A DNA stretch of 15,203 nucleotides from 21-14-0-10-32-9 sp964501945 (lineage in GTDB: Archaea; Nanobdellota; Nanobdellia; Woesearchaeales; 21-14-0-10-32-9): positions 1-15,203 of the forward strand of contig CAZCTY010000024.1 of NCBI GenBank assembly GCA_964501945.1. The letters are read 5' to 3'. Position 1 is the first letter of the stretch. Each line of letters begins with the position of its first letter. The notes below the pieces were generated by a model. The model was not told where the DNA came from. It searched no databases and was given only the letters and a program-made list of their open reading frames with translations. A program made the translations under genes and the position numbers. Shown here piece after piece: positions 1 to 5,862 of this stretch.

Positions 1-75
1 TGCGGATACCGAGATTTGAACTCGGGACTTTCGGCTTATGAGACCGACACTCTAGCCAGACTGAGTTATATCCGC
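1..75 (-). tRNA. tRNA with anticodon CAT (elongator Met or Ile2)
   Basis: The reverse complement folds into a full cloverleaf: acceptor GCGGATA/TATCCGC, D stem ACTC/GAGT, anticodon stem TCGGT/GCCGA with loop CTCATAA, a five-base variable loop, T stem CCGAG/CTCGG with TTCAAAT loop, and discriminator A at position 1. The anticodon is CAT. It lacks the initiator marks (A1-U72 and three consecutive G-C pairs in the anticodon stem), so it is elongator tRNA-Met or the tRNA-Ile that is modified to read AUA. Sequence alone does not decide. AUA is by far the favoured Ile codon in the neighbouring genes, so an Ile2 identity would matter here. Whether CCA is encoded lies outside the window. Confidence 0.95.
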
Positions 76-100
76 GTGTTAATTTTGAAATTTGTTCTCC

Positions 101-108
101 TTTAAAAA
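101..108 (-). promoter_or_regulatory. TATA box for the minus-strand tRNA
   Basis: On the minus strand this reads TTTTTAAA and ends 25 bases before the mature 5' end of the tRNA, the usual spacing for an archaeal TATA box. The same TTTTTAA core appears before other genes of this window. Confidence 0.5.
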
Positions 109-145
109 TCTTTTCTTGTTCACTTTTTTATTTTTTCCTATCATT

Positions 146-176
146 TTTTCGGTGTATTCCTTTATTTTTCCGAAAA
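146..176. repeat. Inverted repeat in the tRNA/LysM divergent region
   Basis: TTTTCGG (146-152) and CCGAAAA (170-176) are perfect complements 17 bases apart, just upstream of the putative TATA box of the LysM gene. It could be an operator or chance. Nothing else is evident in the 145-base spacer between the tRNA and the LysM gene. Confidence 0.3.
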
Positions 177-190
177 TTTAGTCGTAATCG

Positions 191-198
191 TTTTTAAG
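191..198 (+). promoter_or_regulatory. TATA-like box for the LysM gene
   Basis: TTTTTAAG is centred about 26 bases before the ATG at 221. There is no Shine-Dalgarno sequence before this ATG (the preceding bases are a T run). Both facts fit a leaderless or nearly leaderless transcript. Confidence 0.45.
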
Positions 199-220
199 TT
201 GTTTTATTACATCTTTTTTT

Positions 221-1126
221 ATGGCTTCAAATAACGATTACAAAAAAATAGTCTCGGACTCAAAACTCACAGGGGCTGCAAAAGGTTTTTCTAGAGACAT
301 CTCTTACAAAGTTAATAACTATTTTTTCAAATCGCGACACTCTCGTTTTAGAAAAGGTTTTTTAGTATTATCTCTTGCAGCAATGATTGGATATGCCGCA
401 AACAAAGAGAGTGTTGATAACGCAGCTGATAGATTTGGTGATTATTTAACTGAGTCTTATGGCTATGTCGCTGTTAAAAAAAATAAAATATTATCTCAAA
501 GACAATTAAATAATATAAGCGACAATTTAACAGCAAAAAAAGATGAAATTAATAATGCTAAAGAAAAATTATATGTTTTAAACGAGCAAATAAGTACTGC
601 GATGTATGATGTTGATTCTCTACACAACATAAAAAAAGATCTTACAAGCAAAATTTCTAAAAATGAAAAAGCTATTGATAATCGTGAGAGAGAAGGATTA
701 TTTTCTCGAATAAAAAACTTTTTTGCAAGATTTAATAACAATGAAGAATACTGGCTTAGAGTAGAGCCAAGTTCATCACTTACAAGCATAGCAAAGAATT
801 ACTATGGAGATATGAGTGTATATTCAGAGATAGCTGAAATTAATAATATACAAAGTCCGTACATTATACGCGTAGGCCAACCATTAATTTTACCAACGCA
901 AAACATATTACACAAAAAAAGCTTGAGAACATCGAACGTGCCATTATATGAAGCTGTAACTAAAGATGAAATGTTAGATGATTTTTTGATGAGATGTAAT
1001 ATAACAGCGCCAATAGATGAGATTAGAGATTATAACATGTCAAAAAATAATTACGTGCCAAAAACAAGGCCAATACAAGAAAAAACAGAAGTTGTATACT
1101 TTAAAGAAAAACACATAGGCAGGTAA
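221..1126 (+). CDS. Membrane-anchored coiled-coil protein with LysM domain
   Basis: This 301-residue protein starts with a positively charged segment (about 1-46), followed by one hydrophobic stretch (about 45-61), a charged, probably coiled-coil region (about 85-155), and a LysM-like domain at about 177-226 (begins YWLRVEPSSSLTSIA, ends VGQPLILPT). The tail from 227 is of unknown type. LysM domains usually bind N-acetylglucosamine-containing glycans. Positive residues before the single membrane segment predict the N-terminus inside and the LysM domain outside the cell. The gene has a leaderless-type start and is followed after 4 bases by a second coiled-coil gene, so the two are probably co-transcribed. 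It lacks detectable catalytic motifs. LysM is recognised by pattern only; its ligand in an archaeon without peptidoglycan is unknown. Confidence 0.75.
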   Translation: MASNNDYKKIVSDSKLTGAAKGFSRDISYKVNNYFFKSRHSRFRKGFLVLSLAAMIGYAANKESVDNAADRFGDYLTESYGYVAVKKNKILSQRQLNNISDNLTAKKDEINNAKEKLYVLNEQISTAMYDVDSLHNIKKDLTSKISKNEKAIDNREREGLFSRIKNFFARFNNNEEYWLRVEPSSSLTSIAKNYYGDMSVYSEIAEINNIQSPYIIRVGQPLILPTQNILHKKSLRTSNVPLYEAVTKDEMLDDFLMRCNITAPIDEIRDYNMSKNNYVPKTRPIQEKTEVVYFKEKHIGR

Positions 1127-1130
1127 AAAA

Positions 1131-1877
1131 ATGCTAAATTACATAAAAAAACAATATATTAGTATAAAAAATAAAATAGCCGATATAAAAAAAGCATACG
1201 AATACAAATCACAAGAGGTAATACCGATACTTGAAGTATATGGGAGGAGTAATAATGAGTATTTGAACACTATTAAAAATCATAAAACATTTGAGCGAGA
1301 AAACAGAAAACTAATATCAGATGTGAGAGCTGATGTAAAAAAAAGATACTTCGATAACATATTTAGAATATTTAAAAATAAGCCATTACACCAAGACGAA
1401 GAAAAAGAACTAGGCATAAAATACAATAACTTGGGAGGGCACAGGTTCTATGCAAGAGATAAAACACGCTACACGCGTGCAAAAGAAGATTTAGAATATA
1501 AAATAAACAACAGAACTTATGAAAAAAAAGAACCTGAAGCAGCAAACATTACAACATATAAACAAGACACATTCACAAATAAAATAGCAAACATAAGCCA
1601 AAAAAACGAAGGAGTGGCAAAAAAAATAGCAAATGCCCTCGCAGGATACGTTCGAGAAGGAGATGAATTAATCGCGCCACATAAAAGAGAGTGGAGTGAG
1701 AGAATATGTGAATTAGAAAATATACTCATAGAAAATAACATCTCTAAAAAAGATAGAGATGAGTTAGAAAACATAAAAGACGCTCTATCAAAAAACAACT
1801 ACTTAGTGAAGCGAAAGAGAAAAGAATACGAAAAAATTCAAAAAATGATAGAAAAAGCACAAGGACGAGATAAATAA
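1131..1877 (+). CDS. Hypothetical lysine-rich coiled-coil protein
   Basis: I do not recognise a family for this 248-residue protein. It has no signal peptide or membrane segment. It is very rich in Lys, Glu, Asn and Ile and is predicted to be mostly helical, with coiled-coil-like heptads at about 1-75 and 185-245. A less charged middle part contains YNNLGGHRFYARDKTRY, the most distinctive segment and a good probe for homologues. The ATG follows the stop of the LysM gene by 4 bases, and AGGT overlapping that stop may serve as ribosome binding site. The tight coupling suggests a soluble partner of the membrane LysM protein, which is inference. The next gene is about 200 bases away. Confidence 0.7.
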   Translation: MLNYIKKQYISIKNKIADIKKAYEYKSQEVIPILEVYGRSNNEYLNTIKNHKTFERENRKLISDVRADVKKRYFDNIFRIFKNKPLHQDEEKELGIKYNNLGGHRFYARDKTRYTRAKEDLEYKINNRTYEKKEPEAANITTYKQDTFTNKIANISQKNEGVAKKIANALAGYVREGDELIAPHKREWSERICELENILIENNISKKDRDELENIKDALSKNNYLVKRKRKEYEKIQKMIEKAQGRDK

Positions 1878-1918
1878 AACCAAAAAACGAGTTCTCAGAC
1901 ACAATGATGAAAAAACCT

Positions 1919-2025
1919 AGGTAATAATGCACAGAGGAGGTCTATTAGAAAAGTTTTTAAAGAAACTTTTTTTTCCAATACTTGTTTCTAATACGCATCA
2001 GCGTTATAGAATTCAAAAAAAATAA
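1919..2025 (+). other. Possible 32-codon ORF within the eL41 leader
   Basis: An ATG at 1927, four bases after an AGGT, opens a 32-codon frame ending TAA at 2023-2025. The peptide has an amphipathic or hydrophobic middle (LLEKFLKKLFFPILV). It lies wholly inside a stretch that also shows RNA-like inverted repeats, and I know no matching family, so it may not be a gene. Confidence 0.15.
1934..2009 (+). other. Structured non-coding stretch with competing inverted repeats
   Basis: The gap between the coiled-coil gene and eL41 (1878-2075) contains GAGGAGGT (1933-1940), then three overlapping helices: AAAAGTTT/AAACTTTT (1949-1956 with 1963-1970) followed by a T run to 1974, TATTAGAAA/TTTCTAATA (1943-1951 with 1985-1993), and an imperfect hairpin CTAATACGC-ATCA-GCGTTATAG (1988-2009). 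The second and third share bases 1988-1993 and cannot form together. The first resembles an intrinsic terminator for the upstream operon. However, its TTTTTAAA core (1954-1961) also matches the TATA form used nearby and would place a transcription start near 1985. Confidence 0.4.
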
Positions 2026-2033
2026 TCGTAAAC

Positions 2034-2075
2034 GGGAGGTTCACGTAGCAACTTAGAATGGTTGTGAAGAAATAA
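2034..2075 (+). promoter_or_regulatory. eL41 leader: distant Shine-Dalgarno and bridging hairpin
   Basis: GGGAGGT (2034-2040) is a strong ribosome binding site but lies 36 bases before the eL41 ATG. Between them is a bulged hairpin: TTCA (2040-2043) pairs with TGAA (2065-2068), and CAAC (2049-2052) pairs with GTTG (2061-2064), leaving CGTAG as a 5-base bulge. Folding would leave only GAAATAA between the hairpin and the ATG, bringing the binding site to a normal distance. The hairpin loop holds the ATG of a five-codon frame (2058-2075) whose TAA abuts the eL41 ATG. Confidence 0.4.
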
Positions 2076-2177
2076 ATGAAAAGAAGTTCAAGACGATGGA
2101 AAAAGAAAGGTCAAATGAGATGGAAATGGCAAAGAAAACGCTTAAAGAAAGAGAAAAGAAAGAGGGCGAATAGGTGA
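2076..2177 (+). CDS. rpl41e: Large-subunit ribosomal protein eL41
   Basis: This 33-residue gene encodes an extremely basic peptide with RRWKKKGQMRWKWQRKRLKK at about residues 6-25. From memory, this matches the Thermococcales form of eL41, which shares the WKKKG-x-MRWKW core and the same length. eL41 is a small helical protein of the archaeal/eukaryotic ribosome that lies near the subunit interface. Arg, Lys and Trp make up most of the peptide. I chose the ATG at 2076 because the conserved basic N-terminus begins there; the internal ATG at 2115 would give only the C-terminal 20 residues. Its TGA stop lies within the AGGTGA ribosome binding site of the following eS1 gene, so the two ribosomal genes are almost certainly translated from one message. 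Such small genes are often missed in annotation. Confidence 0.88.
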   Translation: MKRSSRRWKKKGQMRWKWQRKRLKKEKRKRANR

Positions 2178-2182
2178 TTTTA

Positions 2183-2968
2183 ATGGCATCAAAAAATATA
2201 TCTACAAAAAGAAAGAAAAAAAATTGGTACGGATTATATGCTCCAGAATCTTTAAACAAAGCGTTTTTAGGGGAATCACATGTATATAACACAGACGATT
2301 TGATAGGGAAAACTATTAGCTTAAACCTCTCAATGTTCACAGGAGATATGAAAAAACAAAACATAATCGCTTCTTTTCGAGTTAAAAACATAGAAGAGAA
2401 CAAAGGCATAACTGAACTTATAGGATACAAGTTAAGCCTATCATACCTAAAAAGACTAGTCAGGCGAAGACGAGACAAAGTTGACGATTCATTCCTTGCG
2501 AAAAGCAAAGATGATAAAATAGTTAGAATAAAAACAGTCGTTATGACTAATTCAAGAACATATGAATCTGCAAATAGCGCAATAAGATTATCACTTAGAG
2601 CAAAAATAAGAAAAACTCTAAAAGAGATGGCATTTGATGAATTTGTGAACGGATTGATAAATATTAGACTTCAAAAAGAGTGGAAAAACTCACTTAGCAA
2701 AATCTACCCAATAAAATTCTTAGAGGTAAGACACGCATCACTTGAAGAGACAAAGAAAAAATATAGAGAAGAAGAAGACAAAGATTTAACAGAAATCGTA
2801 GCAGAAGAAGAAAACATAGATTTAGATGAAGAAGAAACTACAAATGAGACAGACGATGAAGATAATAATGTAGAAGACATAGAAGATGAGAGTGGAGATG
2901 AGAGCGAGGATCAAGAAAAATCATCAAAATCAGATGATACCAAAAAAGAAGACTCTAAAGAAAATTAA
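2183..2968 (+). CDS. rps3ae: Small-subunit ribosomal protein eS1 (S3Ae) with acidic tail
   Basis: This 261-residue protein is the archaeal/eukaryotic eS1 (S3Ae) family. Family-like segments include KKKNWYGLYAP (about 11-21), IGKTISLNLSMFTGD (41-55), the basic RLVRRRRDKVDD (91-102), and IKTVVMTNSRTYESANSAIR (116-135). I place the start at the ATG at 2183, because AGGTGA (2172-2177) lies 5 bases before it; a GTG at 2174 in the same frame overlaps that site and is less likely. The folded domain ends near residue 195. Residues about 196-261 form a tail dominated by Glu and Asp, making the protein longer than the roughly 200-225 residues I expect for archaeal S3Ae. The tail contrasts sharply with the basic body. 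It is coupled to eL41 upstream. Confidence 0.93.
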   Translation: MASKNISTKRKKKNWYGLYAPESLNKAFLGESHVYNTDDLIGKTISLNLSMFTGDMKKQNIIASFRVKNIEENKGITELIGYKLSLSYLKRLVRRRRDKVDDSFLAKSKDDKIVRIKTVVMTNSRTYESANSAIRLSLRAKIRKTLKEMAFDEFVNGLINIRLQKEWKNSLSKIYPIKFLEVRHASLEETKKKYREEEDKDLTEIVAEEENIDLDEEETTNETDDEDNNVEDIEDESGDESEDQEKSSKSDDTKKEDSKEN

Positions 2969-2979
2969 AATTCAAAACT

Positions 2980-2989
2980 TTTTTAAATA
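2980..2989 (+). promoter_or_regulatory. TATA box for tRNA-Asn
   Basis: TTTTTTAAATA is centred about 27 bases before the tRNA-Asn 5' end. The surrounding T-rich stretch (2979-3002) may also end the eS1 transcript. Confidence 0.5.
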
Positions 2990-3011
2990 ATTTATTTTTT
3001 TTATAATTTAC

Positions 3012-3083
3012 GGCTCTGTAGCTTAGCGGTGGAGCGGTCGGCTGTTAACCGACAGGTCGCCAGTTCAAATCTGGCCAGAGCCG
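3012..3083 (+). tRNA. tRNA-Asn (anticodon GTT)
   Basis: A complete 72-base cloverleaf: acceptor GGCTCTG/CAGAGCC, D stem GCTT/GAGC with one G-T pair, anticodon stem GTCGG/CCGAC with loop CTGTTAA (anticodon GTT), variable loop AGGTC, T stem GCCAG/CTGGC with TTCAAAT loop, and discriminator G, usual for tRNA-Asn. CCA is not encoded: the next bases are CC followed by T. Confidence 0.97.
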
Positions 3084-3091
3084 CCTTTTTT
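3084..3091 (+). terminator. Oligo-T terminator after tRNA-Asn
   Basis: CC followed by six T residues (3086-3091) directly after the discriminator base, the usual archaeal oligo-T termination signal. Confidence 0.6.
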
Positions 3092-3143
3092 ATATTCTTA
3101 AAATTAAAAATACTAAAAAAATATGTTCTAAAAAACCATAAAC

Positions 3144-3151
3144 TTTATAAA
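3144..3151 (+). promoter_or_regulatory. TATA box of the grpE-dnaK operon
   Basis: A consensus TTTATAAA. Standard spacing predicts transcription start near 3172-3177, leaving a leader of about 100 bases before the preferred grpE start. That is long for this compact genome. Confidence 0.7.
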
Positions 3152-3174
3152 TAAAAATATTTTACACGTTTCTT

Positions 3175-3260
3175 GTTGAACTTAAATCAACGAACAAAAA
3201 ACGTTTTTTCGACTAAACAATAAAAAAACAAAGAAAAACAAAAATATTACGTTGATTTAA
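3175..3260. promoter_or_regulatory. Nested inverted repeats in the grpE leader
   Basis: TTAAATCAACG (3182-3192) is a perfect 11-bp inverted repeat of CGTTGATTTAA (3250-3260). GTTGA (3175-3179) can alternatively pair with TCAAC (3187-3191), so the two pairings exclude each other. The loop also holds a 14-base perfect palindrome, six A, CG, six T (3196-3209). The downstream arm ends one base before an ATG at 3262 and ten before the ribosome binding site. This could be a heat-shock repressor operator, a leader RNA switch, or both. Confidence 0.5.
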
Positions 3261-3279
3261 AATGAACAAAGGTGGTTTT

Positions 3280-3756
3280 ATGAAAAAAGAGAAAAAAACA
3301 AAAAATGAAGAAAAAAAACAAAACACAGTATCACACGAGGAACACGAAGAGTTAAAAGAAATGCTAAAGCGAATGCACGCAGAATTCCAAAACTACAGAA
3401 AAAGAACAGAAGATGAGAAAACAAAATTCATAAAACTATCAACAGAAGATTTAATCAAAAAACTAATACCAATACTAGATAACTTCGAACTCGCACTAAA
3501 ACACAACACTGAGAAAACAGAATTCTCAGAAGGAATGGAAATGATATACACACAACTACTACAAACACTAGAAGATGAAGGACTACAAAAAATACCTGCA
3601 ACAGGAAAATTCGACCCAAAAATACACGAAGCAGTAATGGTCGAGAATACAAACGACGAATCAGGAAAAATACTACAAGAACTACAAAAAGGATACAAAA
3701 TAAATGATAAAGTAATAAGAAATTCAAAAGTAAAAATATCTAAAAAAAATAGATAG
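3280..3756 (+). CDS. grpE: GrpE nucleotide-exchange factor
   Basis: GrpE releases ADP from DnaK and so drives the Hsp70 folding cycle in the cytosol. The 158-residue protein has a charged N-terminal tail, a long dimerising helix (about 18-60, including FQNYRKRTEDEKTKF), the ILDNFELAL segment (65-73), and the C-terminal beta domain with FDPKIHEAVM (111-120) and LQKGYKINDKVIRNSKV (135-151), all typical of GrpE. I prefer the ATG at 3280, 4 bases after AGGTGG (3270-3275). An in-frame ATG at 3262 precedes that site and would add six residues. dnaK starts 13 bases after the stop, so the two share a transcript from the TATA box at 3144. Confidence 0.95.
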   Translation: MKKEKKTKNEEKKQNTVSHEEHEELKEMLKRMHAEFQNYRKRTEDEKTKFIKLSTEDLIKKLIPILDNFELALKHNTEKTEFSEGMEMIYTQLLQTLEDEGLQKIPATGKFDPKIHEAVMVENTNDESGKILQELQKGYKINDKVIRNSKVKISKKNR

Positions 3757-3769
3757 GAGGTAAATGAAA

Positions 3770-5656
3770 ATGAGTAAAGTAATAGGAATAGATTTGGGAA
3801 CAACATTCTCAGCAGTCTCTGTAATGGAGGGAGGAAAACCAATAATAATACCAAACGCTGAAGGAGATAGAACAACACCATCAGTAGTCTCAGTTACAGA
3901 AGACGGAGAGAGATTAATAGGAGCAGTTGCAAGAAACCAAGCAATAATGAACCCAGAACACACAGTTAGAAGCATAAAAAGACACATGGGAGAAGATTAC
4001 AAAGTAAAAATGTGGGATAAAAAATACACACCACAAGAGATAAGCGCAATGGTTTTGAGCAAATTAAAAACAGACGCAGAAAGCTACCTAGGACAAAAAG
4101 TCGAAAAAGCAGTAATCACAGTACCAGCATATTTTGAAGACAGCCAAAGACAAGCAACAAAAGATGCAGGAAAAATCGCAGGACTAGACGTACTTAGAAT
4201 AATAAATGAACCAACCGCAGCGAGCCTAGCATACGGATTAGACAAAGGAGAAGAACAAACAGTACTAGTCTTCGACTTTGGAGGAGGAACATTTGATGTA
4301 TCCATCCTAGAACTTGGAGATGGAGTATTTGAAGTAAAAGCATCAAGCGGAGACAACGTACTTGGAGGAGATGATATAGACGACATACTAATAGATTGGA
4401 TGGCAGATGACTTCAAAAAAAGCACAGGAGTGGATCTTAGAGAAGATAAAACAAGCTACCAAAGACTAAAAGAGGCGGCAGAGAAAGCAAAAATAGAACT
4501 TAGCACAAAAGTAAAAACAACAATAAACCTGCCATTTATAACGGCAGATAACTCAGGACCAAAACATCTAAACATGGAACTTACGAGGGCAAAATTTGAA
4601 CAACTAATAGAACCAATAATAAAGAAACTAGAAACGCCAACAAAACAAGCAATGAAAGATGCAGAAATAGACAAAGACAAATTAGACAAAGTAATATTCG
4701 TCGGAGGATCAACAAGAATCCCAGCAGTACAAGAACTAGTAAAAAAACTAACAGGAAAAGAAGGAGATAAATCCGTAAACCCAGATGAGGCAGTATCTAT
4801 GGGTGCTGCAATACAAGGAGGAATCCTAGCAGGAGATGTTAAAGATGTATTACTATTAGATGTAACGCCACTAAGCCTTGGAATAGAAACACTAGGCGGA
4901 GTGATGACACAAATAATACAAAAAAACACAACAATACCAACAAAGAAAAGCCAAGTATTCAGCACAGCAGCAGACAACCAACCAGCAGTAAACATACACG
5001 TACTACAAGGCGAGAGACCAATGGCAGCAGACAACAAAACACTTGGAAGATTTGACCTAGTAGGAATACCGCCAGCACCAAGAGGAGTACCACAAATAGA
5101 GGTAACCTTCGACATAGACGCAAACGGAATCGTAAACGTATCAGCAAAAGACCTTGGAACAAATAAAGAACAAAAAATACAAATCACAGCAACAACAAAT
5201 CTTAGCAAAGAAGAAGTAGAAAAAATGCAAAAGGAAGCAGAAAAACACGCAGAAGAAGATAAAAAGAAAAAAGAAGAAATAGAAACAATAAATGAAGCAG
5301 ACGCATTAGTATACACAACAGAGAAACTATTCAAAGAAAATGAAGGAAAACTAGATAAAACAAAAACAGAGAGCGTGCAGAAAAAAATAGACGAACTAAA
5401 AAAACTACTTGAAGAAGAGAAGAAAGATACAAAGAAAATCAAAGAAAAAACAGATGAGATAAACAAAGAAATACAAGAGATAAGCTCAGAGCTATACAAA
5501 AAAGCAGCAGAAGAACAACAAAAACAACAAGCAACACAAAAACAAGGAAAAGATGAGAAAAAAGATGAAGAAGTAGTAGATGCAGAATACGAAGAAGTAA
5601 AAGACGACAAAAAAGAAGAGAAAAAAGACGACAAAAAAGACGAAGATAAAAAATAA
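3770..5656 (+). CDS. dnaK: Hsp70 chaperone DnaK
   Basis: An ATP-dependent Hsp70 chaperone that binds exposed hydrophobic peptides together with DnaJ and GrpE. The 628-residue protein is complete. It has the ATPase phosphate loop IGIDLGTTFSAVSV (5-18), VPAYFEDSQRQATKDAG (118-134), NEPTAASLAYGLD (146-158), the DFGGGTFDVS motif (169-178), and VGGSTRIPAVQ (311-321). The interdomain linker DVLLLDVTPL (359-368) is followed by the peptide-binding domain, a helical lid and a charged tail with EEVVDAEYEEVKDD (600-613). GGAGGT (3756-3761) lies 8 bases before the ATG at 3770, against 2 before that at 3764, so 3770 is preferred. The N-terminal lobe (RSIKRHMGEDYKV) lacks the long insertion of proteobacterial DnaK and resembles Firmicute forms, which fits the known acquisition of DnaK by archaea from bacteria. 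Confidence 0.97.
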   Translation: MSKVIGIDLGTTFSAVSVMEGGKPIIIPNAEGDRTTPSVVSVTEDGERLIGAVARNQAIMNPEHTVRSIKRHMGEDYKVKMWDKKYTPQEISAMVLSKLKTDAESYLGQKVEKAVITVPAYFEDSQRQATKDAGKIAGLDVLRIINEPTAASLAYGLDKGEEQTVLVFDFGGGTFDVSILELGDGVFEVKASSGDNVLGGDDIDDILIDWMADDFKKSTGVDLREDKTSYQRLKEAAEKAKIELSTKVKTTINLPFITADNSGPKHLNMELTRAKFEQLIEPIIKKLETPTKQAMKDAEIDKDKLDKVIFVGGSTRIPAVQELVKKLTGKEGDKSVNPDEAVSMGAAIQGGILAGDVKDVLLLDVTPLSLGIETLGGVMTQIIQKNTTIPTKKSQVFSTAADNQPAVNIHVLQGERPMAADNKTLGRFDLVGIPPAPRGVPQIEVTFDIDANGIVNVSAKDLGTNKEQKIQITATTNLSKEEVEKMQKEAEKHAEEDKKKKEEIETINEADALVYTTEKLFKENEGKLDKTKTESVQKKIDELKKLLEEEKKDTKKIKEKTDEINKEIQEISSELYKKAAEEQQKQQATQKQGKDEKKDEEVVDAEYEEVKDDKKEEKKDDKKDEDKK

Positions 5657-5671
5657 AACAATTTTATAACC

Positions 5672-5687
5672 TTTTTTTATTTTTTTT
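5672..5687 (+). terminator. T-rich terminator after dnaK
   Basis: Two T runs (7 at 5672-5678 and 8 at 5680-5687) begin 16 bases after the dnaK stop and probably end the grpE-dnaK message. Confidence 0.5.
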
Positions 5688-5705
5688 ATACCTTGCAAAA
5701 TAAAT

Positions 5706-5720
5706 TTGCGCATAGCGCAA
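5706..5720. repeat. GC-cored hairpin between dnaK and dnaJ
   Basis: TTGCGC (5706-5711) and GCGCAA (5715-5720) form a perfect 6-bp stem with loop ATA. It is a conspicuous GC island in an AT-rich spacer. It could be the 3' end of the dnaK message or a protein-binding site. Confidence 0.4.
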
Positions 5721-5732
5721 CATATAACACAT

Positions 5733-5803
5733 AAAAATCAAACAACAAATTAAAAAAATTAATTAAACAAAGTTTGATTTTTCTTTATAATATAACAAAC
5801 TTT
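5733..5803. promoter_or_regulatory. Overlapping inverted repeats at the dnaJ promoter
   Basis: AAAAATCAAAC (5733-5743) is a perfect 11-bp inverted repeat of GTTTGATTTTT (5772-5782), which abuts the dnaJ TATA box. AAAGTTTG (5769-5776) is a perfect 8-bp inverted repeat of CAAACTTT (5796-5803), just downstream of that box. The two share GTTTG (5772-5776). Most of the repeat lies upstream of the predicted transcription start, which favours a DNA operator over an RNA structure. The half-site AAATCAAAC resembles AAATCAAC at the grpE promoter. Confidence 0.45.
5784..5793 (+). promoter_or_regulatory. TATA box of dnaJ
   Basis: TTTATAATAT, predicting a start near 5811-5816 and a leader of about 50 bases. 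Together with the T runs after dnaK it suggests dnaJ is transcribed separately. Confidence 0.55.
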
Positions 5804-5862
5804 ATTAATAAACACACAACACACAAAAAATACATAAAAACAAAAAAAATGGTCGAAAAAAA

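Noticed and set aside
79..144. A 21-codon minus-strand frame between the tRNA and the LysM gene
   Set aside because: It overlaps the tRNA promoter region, has no convincing ribosome binding site and is Lys/Asn low-complexity, as expected by chance in AT-rich DNA.
1904..1910. ATGATGA as a C box of a C/D guide RNA
   Set aside because: No D box (CTGA) at a fitting distance and no terminal stem could be found.
3175..3260. CIRCE element of a bacterial HrcA system
   Set aside because: The repeats do not match the CIRCE sequence (TTAGCACTC with its inverted copy), and no hrcA gene is in the window.
3262..3279. ATG at 3262 as the grpE start
   Set aside because: The ribosome binding site AGGTGG lies after this ATG, 4 bases before the ATG at 3280, which is therefore preferred.
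4456..5661. A 401-codon minus-strand open frame opposite dnaK
   Set aside because: It is antisense to the well-supported dnaK gene and consists of Ser/Phe/Leu-rich low complexity caused by the A-rich coding strand.
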